Shown: positions 34,698 through 43,613 of the stretch, in pieces
How positions within the stretch are numbered: position 1 is the stretch's first letter
Layout of the letters: each line of letters opens with the position of its first letter
Assembly: GCA_947490345.1 (NCBI GenBank)
Contig: CANLGL010000020.1
Coordinates: forward strand, 1 to 64,000
DNA length: 64,000 bases
Direction: 5' to 3'
Origin: Deltaproteobacteria bacterium
GTDB taxonomy: Bacteria > Myxococcota_A > UBA796 > SXON01
Made by a program: the position numbers and the translations under genes
Notes under the pieces: generated by a model
Told to the model about the DNA's origin: nothing
What the model saw: only the letters and a program-made list of their open reading frames with translations
Database searches by the model: none

Positions 34698-36638
34698 CTA
34701 AGGCACGACCACGGGCACCCCGGTCGGCAGCCCCAACCCGTCCACCCCGAAGATCACCACCTGCGACAAGACAATCGCGCCCGCTCCCGGCTCGGTCTCC
34801 ACTGCGAGCGGGGGCAAGGCCTGGTTGCTGGCCCAGTCGCCGCCGTAGTTGACCAGGACGACCGCCACGGCGATGGTGGTCCCGCCGCCGTCCAGCGCGT
34901 TCGGGCCGAGCTCGCCCCAGGGAATCATCCCCTCAAAACCGTTCTCCGTGAGCCCCGTCGCGCCCGCGTCAGGCGCCGGTCCGCCGACGGAGACGTTGCC
35001 GTCGTCGAAGGCGGTGATGGACTGGAGCCAGGCAAAGTCGGCTGCCGACCCGATGCCGTTGGTGAAGCCGCGCAGACCCCCCTGTTCGCCCGGCTCCCCA
35101 AAGATGGTCTCCTCCGCGCTGACGGCCCCGAGGACCACGTCGAAGCCCACTCCCGGGACCTCGATGGACAGCAGGGTGTTGCTGATCGCCGCGTCGAGCC
35201 CCTCGTCCAGGTCGGCAAGGATGAGCTCCTGACCGAAGCCGGTGCCGACGCCGTAGTCGAGGTCGACGAGCACGAGGACGGCGTTGTCCTCGCGCTGAAA
35301 GACACCGTCGACGCCCACGCGGAGGCCGTCCCGATCGGCGCCGAGCCGCAGCGCGTCGAGCTGGTTGAAGCCGGGCCCGAAGCTCGAGGCCCAGGTCTGG
35401 GTCACGACGATCTCACCCACCTCGGAGGTGGTGCCGTCGATGAGCGCCGGGACTTCCGGCGGCGTCACCGAGCCTGCCCCGTCCACTGCCGCAACCAGCG
35501 TCGCGTGCACCCAGAGCTGGTCGAGCCGCTGGTCGGCCAACACCCCAGTGAGGTTTCCACGTGCGTAGACGGGAACGTCAGCGTTGGTGTGCTGCCCCCA
35601 ACGCCAGGTTGTCGGCGGGATCGTCCCCGCCGGAGCCGTGCCGGTGAGCGTCAGTCCACCGCACTCGTGATCCGCGGTGACGATGAGCGTCACCTCGTGA
35701 GCCGCGGCATCCGCCCAACCATTGGCCGCTGCAACCGCGGCGTCGAGCGCGACCACCTCAGGCAGCGCCTGCCCGGCATTGCGGCCGTGGCTGCCATGGT
35801 CGATCCGCGCTCCCTCGACCATGAGGAAGAACCCTTCGGGGTCGTCGCCGAGCCAGGCGAGGGCCCGCTCGGTCATCTCGGCCAGCGTCGGAGTCTCCGC
35901 CTCGTAGCCCTCGGAGACGAAGAGAAACTGGGTGTTGGTGAACACGCCGAAGAGGCGGCGACCGTCGGGGACCGCGGCCAAAAGGGCGGTGCGGGTCGTG
36001 ACGACCTGGGCGGGAAGTGCGGCGAGCGACGACTCGAACTCGTCGAAGCCGCCGCCCAGGGTCACGTCGGGAAGCGAGGCGTTGTAGTCGAGGACGATGC
36101 CGCTGACGTCGCTGCGATTCGGCGTGTGGGCAACAAAGCTCGAGGGCGTGGCGCCGCTGAGGCGGTCGGTCGTGACGATGCCGGTGGCCAGGCCCAGGGC
36201 GCGCGCGCGCTCGAGCAGATTCTCGACGACCACCCCATCTCGATTTTGCCCCACCACATCGTTCCAGGTCTTATGGCCGGTCGCAAGTGCTGTGGCGCTT
36301 GCGGCGGAATCGGGCGTCCCTGAGAGTGAGGCGGTGCGGGCCCTGCCGCGATTCGGCAGCGTCTCCATGGTGAGCGAGCCCGAGGCCCCGTTGGCGTACA
36401 TGCCCGCGGCAGCGACGTGCTCTGTACCCATGCCGTCACCGATGAACAGGATCACGCCGCGGAGGCCGGTGACGTCGACGGGATCGGTGTCGCTGTCGGT
36501 GCTGTCGCCGGTATGCTCGGAGGTGTCGCTGGGCTCACCGCTGTCGGTAGAGTCGGCAGCCGCGGGCGAGTCGGCGGGATCGGTCGTCGGGGACGTCGCG
36601 CAGGCGACCAGCATCAGAGGGAGCGTCAGACAGCGCAT
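34698..36638 (-). CDS. Alkaline phosphatase lipoprotein with C-terminal beta domain
   Basis: Secreted phosphomonoesterase of 646 residues. Signal MRCLTLPLMLVAC (Cys 13), then an Asp/Ser/Thr tether to about 58. The PhoA-type domain has ILFIGDGMG (first metal Asp), TPDSAASATALATG with the nucleophile Ser, MVEGARIDHGSHG and TADHECGG, all metal-site motifs. Residues about 395-646 form an added beta-rich domain (DALRLGADRDGLRVGVDG, VLVLVDLDYG) reminiscent of CBM9/DOMON-like folds; this is a weak resemblance. Its role is probably phosphate scavenging at the cell surface. It is monocistronic, convergent with the DUF4863 gene. Confidence 0.9.
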   Translation of the reverse strand: MRCLTLPLMLVACATSPTTDPADSPAAADSTDSGEPSDTSEHTGDSTDSDTDPVDVTGLRGVILFIGDGMGTEHVAAAGMYANGASGSLTMETLPNRGRARTASLSGTPDSAASATALATGHKTWNDVVGQNRDGVVVENLLERARALGLATGIVTTDRLSGATPSSFVAHTPNRSDVSGIVLDYNASLPDVTLGGGFDEFESSLAALPAQVVTTRTALLAAVPDGRRLFGVFTNTQFLFVSEGYEAETPTLAEMTERALAWLGDDPEGFFLMVEGARIDHGSHGRNAGQALPEVVALDAAVAAANGWADAAAHEVTLIVTADHECGGLTLTGTAPAGTIPPTTWRWGQHTNADVPVYARGNLTGVLADQRLDQLWVHATLVAAVDGAGSVTPPEVPALIDGTTSEVGEIVVTQTWASSFGPGFNQLDALRLGADRDGLRVGVDGVFQREDNAVLVLVDLDYGVGTGFGQELILADLDEGLDAAISNTLLSIEVPGVGFDVVLGAVSAEETIFGEPGEQGGLRGFTNGIGSAADFAWLQSITAFDDGNVSVGGPAPDAGATGLTENGFEGMIPWGELGPNALDGGGTTIAVAVVLVNYGGDWASNQALPPLAVETEPGAGAIVLSQVVIFGVDGLGLPTGVPVVVP

Positions 36639-36740
36639 GCAACAGTTCCGTGACGGAGCAGTGTAGCCCGGAACTACCCGCCGCTCCCCCCATGCATCCT
36701 CCCCGCGGCGGCGCTACATACCGCCGCCCCGGGAGCCGGC

Positions 36741-37043
36741 GTGCTGCTTGAGTCCAGAGTCAACGACCGCGTCACCCTGCTCGTGGACTGCGAGAACGTC
36801 GGGGGCGTGGAAAAGAACGCCCTGACGTCGAATGCTCATCCCGACAAGATCATCGACGGCGCGATCGCCATCATCCGAGCCGCCGCCGAGCGCTTCGGCG
36901 AGGGGCTGTCGCTGGAGGGTCAGCCGGCGCCGGTGGTCCTGGAAGTCGAGTTCGGCGTGAAGATTGATGCCAACGCAGTGGTGTCCGTGGCGCGACGACC
37001 GGAGGAGGGGCACTTCCGCGTGAAGTTACGGTGGGATGGCTGA
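36741..37043 (+). CDS. Trypsin-co-occurring domain 1 (Trypco1)-like small protein
   Basis: Protein of 100 residues, GTG start. After a variable N-terminus (VTLLVDCENVGG), the segment AIAIIRAAAERFGEGL followed by VVLEVEFGVKIDAN and FRVKLRW matches the Trypco1 pattern as I recall it (helix, then EVEFGxKxxAE, then FxVxLxW). This domain is usually found beside trypsin-like proteases or NTPases in bacterial conflict systems. None is adjacent here: the neighbours are a phosphatase and a DUF374 gene, and its 3' end overlaps the latter by 18 bp. The assignment rests on the C-terminal two thirds only. Confidence 0.6.
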   Translation: MLLESRVNDRVTLLVDCENVGGVEKNALTSNAHPDKIIDGAIAIIRAAAERFGEGLSLEGQPAPVVLEVEFGVKIDANAVVSVARRPEEGHFRVKLRWDG

Positions 37044-37577
37044 GGGCGTGCCCATCGCGGCGGACAGCGTCCCCTCCCCTGGACGCCAGACGCCGTAGTG
37101 GACGACGACCCTCGCGAAGGGCCAGGGAACGAGGAACCGGTCCCACGACCGCGCTCGCCAACCGCGGGTCTCCACGTGCCCGAAAACCACCGGCACCTCT
37201 TCCAACTCAGCGAGCGCGGCGGCCCCCGGTGCGACGCGGCCGGCCGGACCCCGCGGACCATCCACCGCGAATGCGGGGCTTTTTCCCTCCCGAAGCACCT
37301 CGCGGAGCGCAAACAGCGCGTCCCCGCCTCCTGCCGATGACGAGCCGCGCACCACGCCATACCCCAACTGTGTCAGCACCGCCGCGATCAGCTCACCATC
37401 CCTGGACTGACTCGCGAGCCCGACAAAAGCACGGTCGCGGTGGAGCGCGACCATCGGCAGGAGCTCGCCGTGCCAGAACGCGACCACGCAGGCGCCCTCT
37501 GCCGGCCACGACGGCTGTTCGACGCGCCACGTCGCTGCGAGCAGGCGCACCAGGAGGCTGAGGACGCGGGGGAGCAC
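37026..37577 (-). CDS. DUF374 lysophospholipid-acyltransferase-like protein
   Basis: Protein of 183 residues related to LPLAT-type acyltransferases. VVAFWHGELLPMVAL carries the H of the family's N-terminal motif, and GVVRGSSSAGGGDAL, SPAFAVDGPRGPAGRV and the RSWDRFLVPWPFARVVVHYG end are diagnostic for DUF374. It probably acts at the inner membrane in lipid or lipid A acylation. It starts near a lipoprotein gene on the other strand and its 3' end overlaps the Trypco1-like gene. Confidence 0.85.
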   Translation of the reverse strand: MLPRVLSLLVRLLAATWRVEQPSWPAEGACVVAFWHGELLPMVALHRDRAFVGLASQSRDGELIAAVLTQLGYGVVRGSSSAGGGDALFALREVLREGKSPAFAVDGPRGPAGRVAPGAAALAELEEVPVVFGHVETRGWRARSWDRFLVPWPFARVVVHYGVWRPGEGTLSAAMGTPSAIPP

Positions 37578-37613
37578 GCCGCCAACGTAGCGTCGGGCGT
37601 GCTAGGCTGCGCC

Positions 37614-38288
37614 ATGCAACGTTTCCTGGTCGCGGCCATCTTCGCCGCGGGTTGTTCGACAACACACGGGATCCGCCCGATCGGGAAGGGCTCGGTGGGG
37701 GTGGACGCGTCGATCGGCGGCCCGATCACCCAGGTCTTCGGGGCGCCGATCCCCCTGCCGCTGAGCACGATCGGCGCGACCGTGGGAGTGACCGACACCA
37801 CCGATGTCCATGCCGCCTTCCACCCCACCGCCGCGGCCATGTTCGCCGTCGCCGCGTTCGACCTCGGCGCGTCGCAACAGCTCCTCGCACCCAGCGGCGC
37901 TCGGCCGCGGCTGATGGCCGATCTGACGCTGTTGGGCGCGGGCGGCGACCTGGATCCCGACCAGCGCCCGGAGGGGGGCTTTCGCTTCTTCTTCCAGCCG
38001 TCGGTCCTGGCCTCGTGGGACTACGGCAAAGTCGGGCAGCACAGCTTCTACACCGGTGTCACCGGCTTCTTCGAAGCAGCAGAGGCTTTCCACGGCCTCG
38101 GCGGCTTCATCATCGGCAGCCGCCTGGGCGTCGGTCGCAGCCACGTCGACATCGAGATGAAGTGGCTCAACCCGTGGGACAACAACACGAACATCGTCCC
38201 CGAGTTCTCGGCCCCGGGCAATCAGGGCGCGGTGACCGTGCAGATCGGCTACGGCTTCCGCTTCGGCGGCAAGGATGGTGCGAAGTGA
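37614..38288 (+). CDS. Hypothetical lipoprotein, possible beta-barrel
   Basis: Protein of 224 residues. ATG 37614 gives MQRFLVAAIFAAGC (lipobox Cys 14). The mature sequence is Gly-rich with alternating strands (GSVGVDASIGGPI, HSFYTGVTGFFEAAEAF, AVTVQIGYGFRFGG) and ends like an outer-membrane barrel. A Cys-anchored barrel is unusual, so it may instead be a periplasmic beta protein. Its stop overlaps the next start (GTGA). Confidence 0.7.
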   Translation: MQRFLVAAIFAAGCSTTHGIRPIGKGSVGVDASIGGPITQVFGAPIPLPLSTIGATVGVTDTTDVHAAFHPTAAAMFAVAAFDLGASQQLLAPSGARPRLMADLTLLGAGGDLDPDQRPEGGFRFFFQPSVLASWDYGKVGQHSFYTGVTGFFEAAEAFHGLGGFIIGSRLGVGRSHVDIEMKWLNPWDNNTNIVPEFSAPGNQGAVTVQIGYGFRFGGKDGAK

Positions 38289-39127
38289 GCCTCCTCCTGC
38301 TCTTGGGCGCCTGCTACCAGCTCGACGGCTTCTTCTTCAACCCGACGGTGGTGGAGGCCTACACCCTTGGCGGCGACGTCATTCCCACGAGCTGCCAGGA
38401 GCTCGTTTCCTTCGACAGCCCCGGCGGCTCGCTCTATGGCGCGTGGGCTCACTGGCCGCTCGATGACGCGACGGAATGTGTCGATACCGTCCCCAATCAC
38501 CTGGTGCCCCTCGTGCTCTACTTCCACGGCAACTCGGACAACATCGACCGCTACTGGGACCAGGTCGAGTTCTACTGGCAGAGCGGGTACGAGGTCTTCA
38601 TCTTCGATTACGGCGGCTACGGTCGCTCCTGGGGAGAGCCGAGCTTCGACAGCGTCATCGCCGATGGTCGGCTCGCCATCGACTACGTCAGCGGCGCCAC
38701 CGGCCGACCCAGCCACCAACTCATCTACGTCGGGCTCTCGCTCGGTGGTTTTGTCTCGGTCCACAACTTGGTCGACACCCCGCCCGGCATCCTCATCACC
38801 CAGGACATGTTCGCAAACACGCAGAAGATGCTCGATGACGGCACCCAGTTGGACATGCCGTCGGGCTGGTTCTTCGAGCAGAATTACGACAACCTCGTCC
38901 CGCTCCGCGCGATGCCGACGGAAATCCCGTACCTGGTCACCCACGGGGCCGCCGACACGTACATCCAGCCCGAGCACGCCCAGCTCGTCTTCGATGCCGC
39001 CGGGGCGACGACCAAGCGGCTCTTCCTGGTCCCTGGCGTCGACCACGCCGATGCAATCGTCGAGGCGCCCGAGGTCTTGCGCCCCGAGATAGATTGTTGG
39101 ATCCGCCAAGACTGCGTCGAGGGCTAG
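38285..39127 (+). CDS. Alpha/beta-hydrolase lipoprotein
   Basis: Protein of 280 residues. GTG 38285 overlaps the previous stop and gives MSLLLLLGAC, a ten-residue lipoprotein signal. The hydrolase fold shows VLYFHGNSDN (oxyanion region), FIFDYGGYGRSWG, the nucleophile elbow GLSLGG (Ser near 152), a C-terminal Asp in VTHGAADTYI and His in VPGVDHAD. This gives a complete Ser-Asp-His triad of the serine aminopeptidase S33/BEM46-like type. Substrate unknown; translationally coupled to the preceding lipoprotein. Confidence 0.85.
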   Translation: MSLLLLLGACYQLDGFFFNPTVVEAYTLGGDVIPTSCQELVSFDSPGGSLYGAWAHWPLDDATECVDTVPNHLVPLVLYFHGNSDNIDRYWDQVEFYWQSGYEVFIFDYGGYGRSWGEPSFDSVIADGRLAIDYVSGATGRPSHQLIYVGLSLGGFVSVHNLVDTPPGILITQDMFANTQKMLDDGTQLDMPSGWFFEQNYDNLVPLRAMPTEIPYLVTHGAADTYIQPEHAQLVFDAAGATTKRLFLVPGVDHADAIVEAPEVLRPEIDCWIRQDCVEG

Positions 39128-39130
39128 CGC

Positions 39131-40381
39131 GTGGGGCTCGAGCCGGGGCTACGGATCGGTCGGCTGAGAGTCGGGACGGCGCGACCGGCGCCGCCGGGCT
39201 TTGTGCGCTTCGGGGTCGAGGGTGAGGTCGAGCTGGAGCTCATCGCGCCCAACGGCCACCTCCGGCTGCGCGCCGGCGCCAAGGCGCTTTGGGCGGACGC
39301 GCGAGCCCGGCGGGTGGCGGCGGCGACGGTCTCGGTGGCGGAGCACGCCTGGGTCGAGGTGGACGGCTGGCCGGTCTGGGTGCGGCCGCGTTCGGAATTG
39401 ATTTCGCTTGAGTCCCTCGATGAGCGCGCTCGGGCCTCGCTAGCGGGATGGCTGCAGGCTGCGGGGGTGGACCTGGCGACGGCGACCGAGGCCGACCTCG
39501 TGGCGGACGCCGAGGGCGTCGTCCGGTACGCGCCGCTCGGACTCGCGGAGAACCAGCTCGACCGGGCGCCGCCGGCGCCGCTGGCCACCCTCTTGGGCAC
39601 GCCGGGCGCGGCGGGTGAGGTTCGCGTGGCCGTGGCGAGGCCCGCGCCTGTCCCTGGCCGCCCACGCGATCTCGTGTTGCCTGACGCCCCGGCGCTCCTG
39701 GTCGTGGTCGCGCTCCCGCGGGGCGACGCCGGTGCCCTGGCCCGGGTAGCGGCGCGGACGGCGACGGAGCTGCGCGAGGTGGAGCGCGCCGCCGAACGCG
39801 GGGCCTCCTGGGTGTGGGCGGCCGTCACTGATCCAGCGCAGGCGCCGCGGTTGCGGGGCCAGGCGGAGCGCGCCGGGCTCCGAGCGCAGCTCGTGGCCAC
39901 CCAGGCCCCCTCCCCCACGTTCCTGATGCCGATGGTCCTGGCCGGCGGCGCGCAGGTCCCTTTCCTCCTGCCGACGGGCATCGCGGCGCTGGACTTCGCG
40001 ATCATCGGCGGCCTCGGCGTCACGTCATTGGCTTCCGCCCTCCGCGCCCTCGCGCGCATCGCCCCCGCGCGGCGCGCTGCCGCTGGCGCCGGGGCGTGGG
40101 AAACGTGGCGGCGGAGCACGCGGACGGCGGGCGCGGCGCGGCGGCTCCTGGCGTTGGAGCTACGCCTGGCGGCGGAGGTGCAACCGGGGCCGGTGAGGGT
40201 CGACCTCGGTGAGGCCCTCGACGCGGCGTGGACGCGACTGTTTTCGGCGCTCGCCGAGCCGCGTCCGGGTGAAGCCGTCGAGGCCCGCCTCGCGCTCGCC
40301 GCGGACGCCGTCGATGCCGAGCTGGCTCATCCTGATGCAGTATCGTTTGGCACCGCACTCAGGAAGCTGGCTTCGGGGTGA
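39131..40381 (+). CDS. Hypothetical protein
   Basis: Protein of 416 residues, GTG start 3 bp after the hydrolase stop, so probably in the same operon. It is Ala/Arg/Leu-rich, without a signal peptide. A hydrophobic stretch at about 265-305 (FLMPMVLAGGAQVPFLLP, then LDFAIIGGLGVTSLAS) could be a membrane hairpin. Helical, Arg-rich segments follow. No family recognised. Codon use and the long single frame support coding. Confidence 0.6.
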   Translation: MGLEPGLRIGRLRVGTARPAPPGFVRFGVEGEVELELIAPNGHLRLRAGAKALWADARARRVAAATVSVAEHAWVEVDGWPVWVRPRSELISLESLDERARASLAGWLQAAGVDLATATEADLVADAEGVVRYAPLGLAENQLDRAPPAPLATLLGTPGAAGEVRVAVARPAPVPGRPRDLVLPDAPALLVVVALPRGDAGALARVAARTATELREVERAAERGASWVWAAVTDPAQAPRLRGQAERAGLRAQLVATQAPSPTFLMPMVLAGGAQVPFLLPTGIAALDFAIIGGLGVTSLASALRALARIAPARRAAAGAGAWETWRRSTRTAGAARRLLALELRLAAEVQPGPVRVDLGEALDAAWTRLFSALAEPRPGEAVEARLALAADAVDAELAHPDAVSFGTALRKLASG

Positions 40382-40390
40382 TGGGGGGGC

Positions 40391-41293
40391 TCAGATCCGA
40401 TCCACCTCCGCGACCTCGAAGACACAGTCCGCGTCATCGCCGACGGCCTCGGTGAGGGCCAGGCTGTCGCTCTGGAAGGTGAGCCGCCCGGTGCGGCCCC
40501 AGCACTGGCTCCACGACCACACCGTCTCGCCGAAGCCGCCGCCGGCCACCTGCGCGTCCGAGCGTCCACCGGTGCCCGGAATCCAGCGGTCACGCACGGT
40601 GATCGTGGCCAATTCGTCGCTTCCGTCGTCGGCGAGGTCCGAGACGGTGCGGTACTGGAAGTCGCCGAGCGTGTCGGTCCGGGTGTAGGCGTAGGTCCAG
40701 TCAGTGGGCTCGCCGCCGTCGAGGCTCAGGTCCTCGACCAGCACCAGCAGGTCGACGCCGTCGCGGTTGTCGTAGTCGACGGTGACGAGCCCGCTCTCGT
40801 CGAGGCCGCACCACCCCGCCCAACGGCGGTGATCCCACACAAAACTCCCGTCACCGCCCGCTACCGTCTCCCCGGAAAAATGGGTGCCGTACAGCACGGT
40901 GGCGTCCTCCCCCTCGCCCGGGTGGCCTGACACACTCCACTGATACACGCCGAACTCTCGCGACATCAACAGCGACGCGGACACCCCACAGTCGCCGTCG
41001 TAAGGACCCCAACGCCGTGTGTCGTCGCCGCGCTCGGTCGGCGGCAGCTCGCGCACCCGCTCGACGAGCCCGAGCGTACCGAGGACAAACCCATTGACCT
41101 GCGACGCGATCGCCACCGAAAGCTCGACGAGATCGGCCCGCTCGCCGAGTCCGCGGGCCGCCGCGTCCGTGGTGTCGTCGCCGAAGCCGACAGTCTGGCG
41201 TCCTTCGTCGGGCAAGGCGGCGAGGAAGTTGGCGTCGTCGTCGAAAGTGGCGTTGCTCACGTCACCGCACGCAGCGAGAAGGAGGAAGATCAT
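40391..41293 (-). CDS. Hypothetical lipoprotein, last gene of the sigma/caspase operon
   Basis: About 300 residues. ATG 41293 gives MIFLLLAAC; TTG 41299 would add two residues. The mature part is acidic with no recognised family. Six or more Cys, Trp-rich strands (GSFVWDHRRWAGWCG, TDWTYAYTRTDTLGDF) and a C-terminal Cys pair suggest a disulfide-stabilised beta domain. It starts 2 bp after the caspase-barrel stop, so it is part of that operon and may be a surface partner or substrate. Confidence 0.75.
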   Translation of the reverse strand: MIFLLLAACGDVSNATFDDDANFLAALPDEGRQTVGFGDDTTDAAARGLGERADLVELSVAIASQVNGFVLGTLGLVERVRELPPTERGDDTRRWGPYDGDCGVSASLLMSREFGVYQWSVSGHPGEGEDATVLYGTHFSGETVAGGDGSFVWDHRRWAGWCGLDESGLVTVDYDNRDGVDLLVLVEDLSLDGGEPTDWTYAYTRTDTLGDFQYRTVSDLADDGSDELATITVRDRWIPGTGGRSDAQVAGGGFGETVWSWSQCWGRTGRLTFQSDSLALTEAVGDDADCVFEVAEVDRI

Positions 41294-41295
41294 GG

Positions 41296-42876
41296 TCAAA
41301 ACCGATACCCCAGTCCGAGAAGCAGCTCGGAGAAGCCCATGCCATTGTCGCGACCGTCCACCACATAGGGGAGGTAGTGGACACGAAGTTGTACGTCGAT
41401 CTCGAATTGTCCTGGGTGGAGGCCGAGCCATCCCACGATCCCCGGCGCCACCGAAAAGAGTTCCTGGTCCTCGACCCCGCCGTCGGGAAAGCGCCGCCGC
41501 AACCAGAAGCCCTGGAGATGGAGCCCGCCGCCCGCCTGGACGATGAACTCCGGCGTCCGCCAGCCGGCGCCGACCCCGAAGGTGGCCGAATCGAGGTCCA
41601 CATCCACCGGATACCCGAGACCGTCGATCGCCAGGGTCCCCTGTCCGCTCCCGGCCAAGAAGTCCATCGAGACATACTTCCCGTCGCGCCAGCCGAAGCG
41701 CCCTTCAAGACCGGCCGCGCCCGTGGTCGGAAAGTAGGCGGCCTGGATGGTCGGGTCCGAGAAGCTCCGCCCGCCCACCAGCAAGTGCAGCGCCAGCTTC
41801 GGACGCTTGGCGTCGCGGATGCTCTTGTCGATCGACCCCTTGGCGATGTCGTCCTCGTACTCGCCGTCCCGAAAGCGCGTCGAATCGACGGTGACGACCG
41901 CCCGTGCCGCCAACTGGATCTCCGCCACGGACAGGTGCGTCGGCAACCGCTCCTGGACCAGGTAGCGCCCCGGTCGCAGCGCGATGCGTCGGTCAAAGAC
42001 CGTCACTTCCACTTGCGACACGAACATGCGTCGGTCGACGTCGAAGACCGCGAACGTGCCCGGATTGCTGCCCGGCAGGTGCAGGGTGCCGGTGCCCGAT
42101 CGGCCCAACTCCGTGACCACCACCTCCCCATTGGCGTTGAGGTCCCAGTCCTGAGTGGGGTGCTGCGTGCCGGAGCGGGTCGCGGACGTCCGGTAGACGG
42201 TCTCGTGGTAGACGTACCGATAGGCCTCGGACAGGGTCACCCGCGAATCGCCGTCGTCGTCGGCACCCCCGGACAGGCCCGAGGCCAAGAAGTGGGTGAA
42301 GTAGGAGCCGCCGATCTCGTCGGACTCCTGGCTGGCTTCGTCGCCACCGCTGCTGGTGACGATCACCGAACCGCGGGCGTCCAGCCGCTCTTCCAGGTCG
42401 AACGCGAAGGTCGGCGCCCGGGTGCCGCCCTTGCGCCGGGTCATGCTTCCCGACTGACACGCATCAACGAACGCGACCCGAACGTCGGCGCCGCTCTTGT
42501 CCAAAAGTGCGGTCAGCTCCGCCCAGGTGACGCTGGTTCGACCGAGGTGCAACGCCGTCTCGTCGGCGTGCCCCGAGTAGAAGAAGTAGAGCACCGTCTG
42601 GTTCCCGTTCTGCCGGGACCCGGCGATCGGTCCTTGCAGCTCCGCCATGCTGCGCAGCAGCTCGGCGCGACCCTTCCCATACAGCGACCGCGTGTTCAAC
42701 AGTGAGACGCCGCCAAGTTCGGTGAGGACACCCTGCATCTTTCGTGCGTCCTGCTCGGCGAAGTAGAGCGCAGCGTCCCCGATCGCCCCTTCGTTGTTGC
42801 CCACGACCACCGCGAAGCGTTGGACGTCGGCGTGGGCGAACGTCGCGCCAAGGACGATGGCGAGGGCACCGATCAA
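41296..42876 (-). CDS. Exported caspase-like (peptidase C14) protein fused to a predicted outer-membrane barrel
   Basis: Protein of 526 residues. The signal MIGALAIVLGATFAHA is followed by a caspase fold (about 18-245): FAVVVGNNEG, the catalytic His 103 in FFYSGHAD and the catalytic Cys 140 in VDACQSGS, with VTSSGGDEASQES and a final TLSEAYRYVYHET helix. Both catalytic residues are present. A linker domain (about 250-350, with LRPGRYLVQERLP) follows. The last 170 residues are amphipathic Gly/aromatic strands (LALHLLVGGRSFSD, FIVQAGGGLHLQGFWL) ending GLGYRF, as in outer-membrane barrels with a terminal aromatic residue. ATGA overlaps link it to the upstream DUF4384-like gene. Placement of the protease at the outer membrane is inference. 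Confidence 0.82.
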   Translation of the reverse strand: MIGALAIVLGATFAHADVQRFAVVVGNNEGAIGDAALYFAEQDARKMQGVLTELGGVSLLNTRSLYGKGRAELLRSMAELQGPIAGSRQNGNQTVLYFFYSGHADETALHLGRTSVTWAELTALLDKSGADVRVAFVDACQSGSMTRRKGGTRAPTFAFDLEERLDARGSVIVTSSGGDEASQESDEIGGSYFTHFLASGLSGGADDDGDSRVTLSEAYRYVYHETVYRTSATRSGTQHPTQDWDLNANGEVVVTELGRSGTGTLHLPGSNPGTFAVFDVDRRMFVSQVEVTVFDRRIALRPGRYLVQERLPTHLSVAEIQLAARAVVTVDSTRFRDGEYEDDIAKGSIDKSIRDAKRPKLALHLLVGGRSFSDPTIQAAYFPTTGAAGLEGRFGWRDGKYVSMDFLAGSGQGTLAIDGLGYPVDVDLDSATFGVGAGWRTPEFIVQAGGGLHLQGFWLRRRFPDGGVEDQELFSVAPGIVGWLGLHPGQFEIDVQLRVHYLPYVVDGRDNGMGFSELLLGLGYRF

Positions 42877-43613
42877 GGCTTGTCCAAAACCAGGATCGCG
42901 ACGTCAGCCCGGGCGGCGTCCAAGGCGACCAGACCCTCCACCCCCGACTCCTCGTAGATCGCCGCGACTTCGGCCCGGACCACGTCGGCGTCGGCTCCCG
43001 AGAAGCTCGCCACGAAGATCTCCGGACCCGGCGCGTCGTCCAACTGGATGCTGCCGTCGAGGAACTGGCGTTCACCGGGGGTGATAGCGAAGGGTACGCT
43101 CCCCGCTTCGGGCCAGTAGGTCTGCACGGTCCCCGTCCCGTCGACGCCCACGAGCACCAGCGTGTCGTGAACACCGGCGCGGTAGGAGAAGCGGAGACGG
43201 TCCCCGGCGCGCACCTCGAAGGCCGCGTCGCCCTCGAAGGGCTGCCCGTCGCGCAAAACCGCGAACCCAAGCTCGGCGTCACCCTTGACGCGGATGCCGT
43301 CGCGGGGCGGAGGCTTGACGATCAGCAACAGGGCAGCGGCCAACGCAAGGCCGCCGCCGATCCACGGCGCGACCCGCCGAAACAGCGGCACGACCTGGCC
43401 CGCAGCGCGCGTCGGCCGGCCCTCCGACGGGGCGTCCGCGAGGGAGCGCAGGGCGGCGATGTCCAACGCCGGTGGCCGAGCCGCCGCCACTTCGGCGCGC
43501 CACGCCGCCGTGGCGGGGTGCGCGGCGTGGTCAGCCGGAAGCGGCGCCTCCCCGGAGAGCTCCCGCCCGATCGCCAGGCGTGACGGACGGCTCCCATCGT
43601 TGAGCCGGCTCAT
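42873..43613 (-). CDS. Single-TM protein with DUF4384-like domain, putative anti-sigma/regulator
   Basis: Protein of 246 residues from ATG 43613, which overlaps the sigma factor stop (ATGA). Residues 1-90 are cytoplasmic-like (no obvious zinc anti-sigma HxxxCxxC motif). One TM helix is at about 92-110 (WIGGGLALAAALLLIV). The outer part (about 125-245) has GDRLRFSYRAG, LVLVGVDGTGTVQTYWP and GPEIFVASFSG, matching DUF4384, a domain often found in or next to bacterial caspase-like proteins. Position after an ECF sigma gene and topology suggest it controls the sigma factor; that is inference. Confidence 0.7.
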   Translation of the reverse strand: MSRLNDGSRPSRLAIGRELSGEAPLPADHAAHPATAAWRAEVAAARPPALDIAALRSLADAPSEGRPTRAAGQVVPLFRRVAPWIGGGLALAAALLLIVKPPPRDGIRVKGDAELGFAVLRDGQPFEGDAAFEVRAGDRLRFSYRAGVHDTLVLVGVDGTGTVQTYWPEAGSVPFAITPGERQFLDGSIQLDDAPGPEIFVASFSGADADVVRAEVAAIYEESGVEGLVALDAARADVAILVLDKP

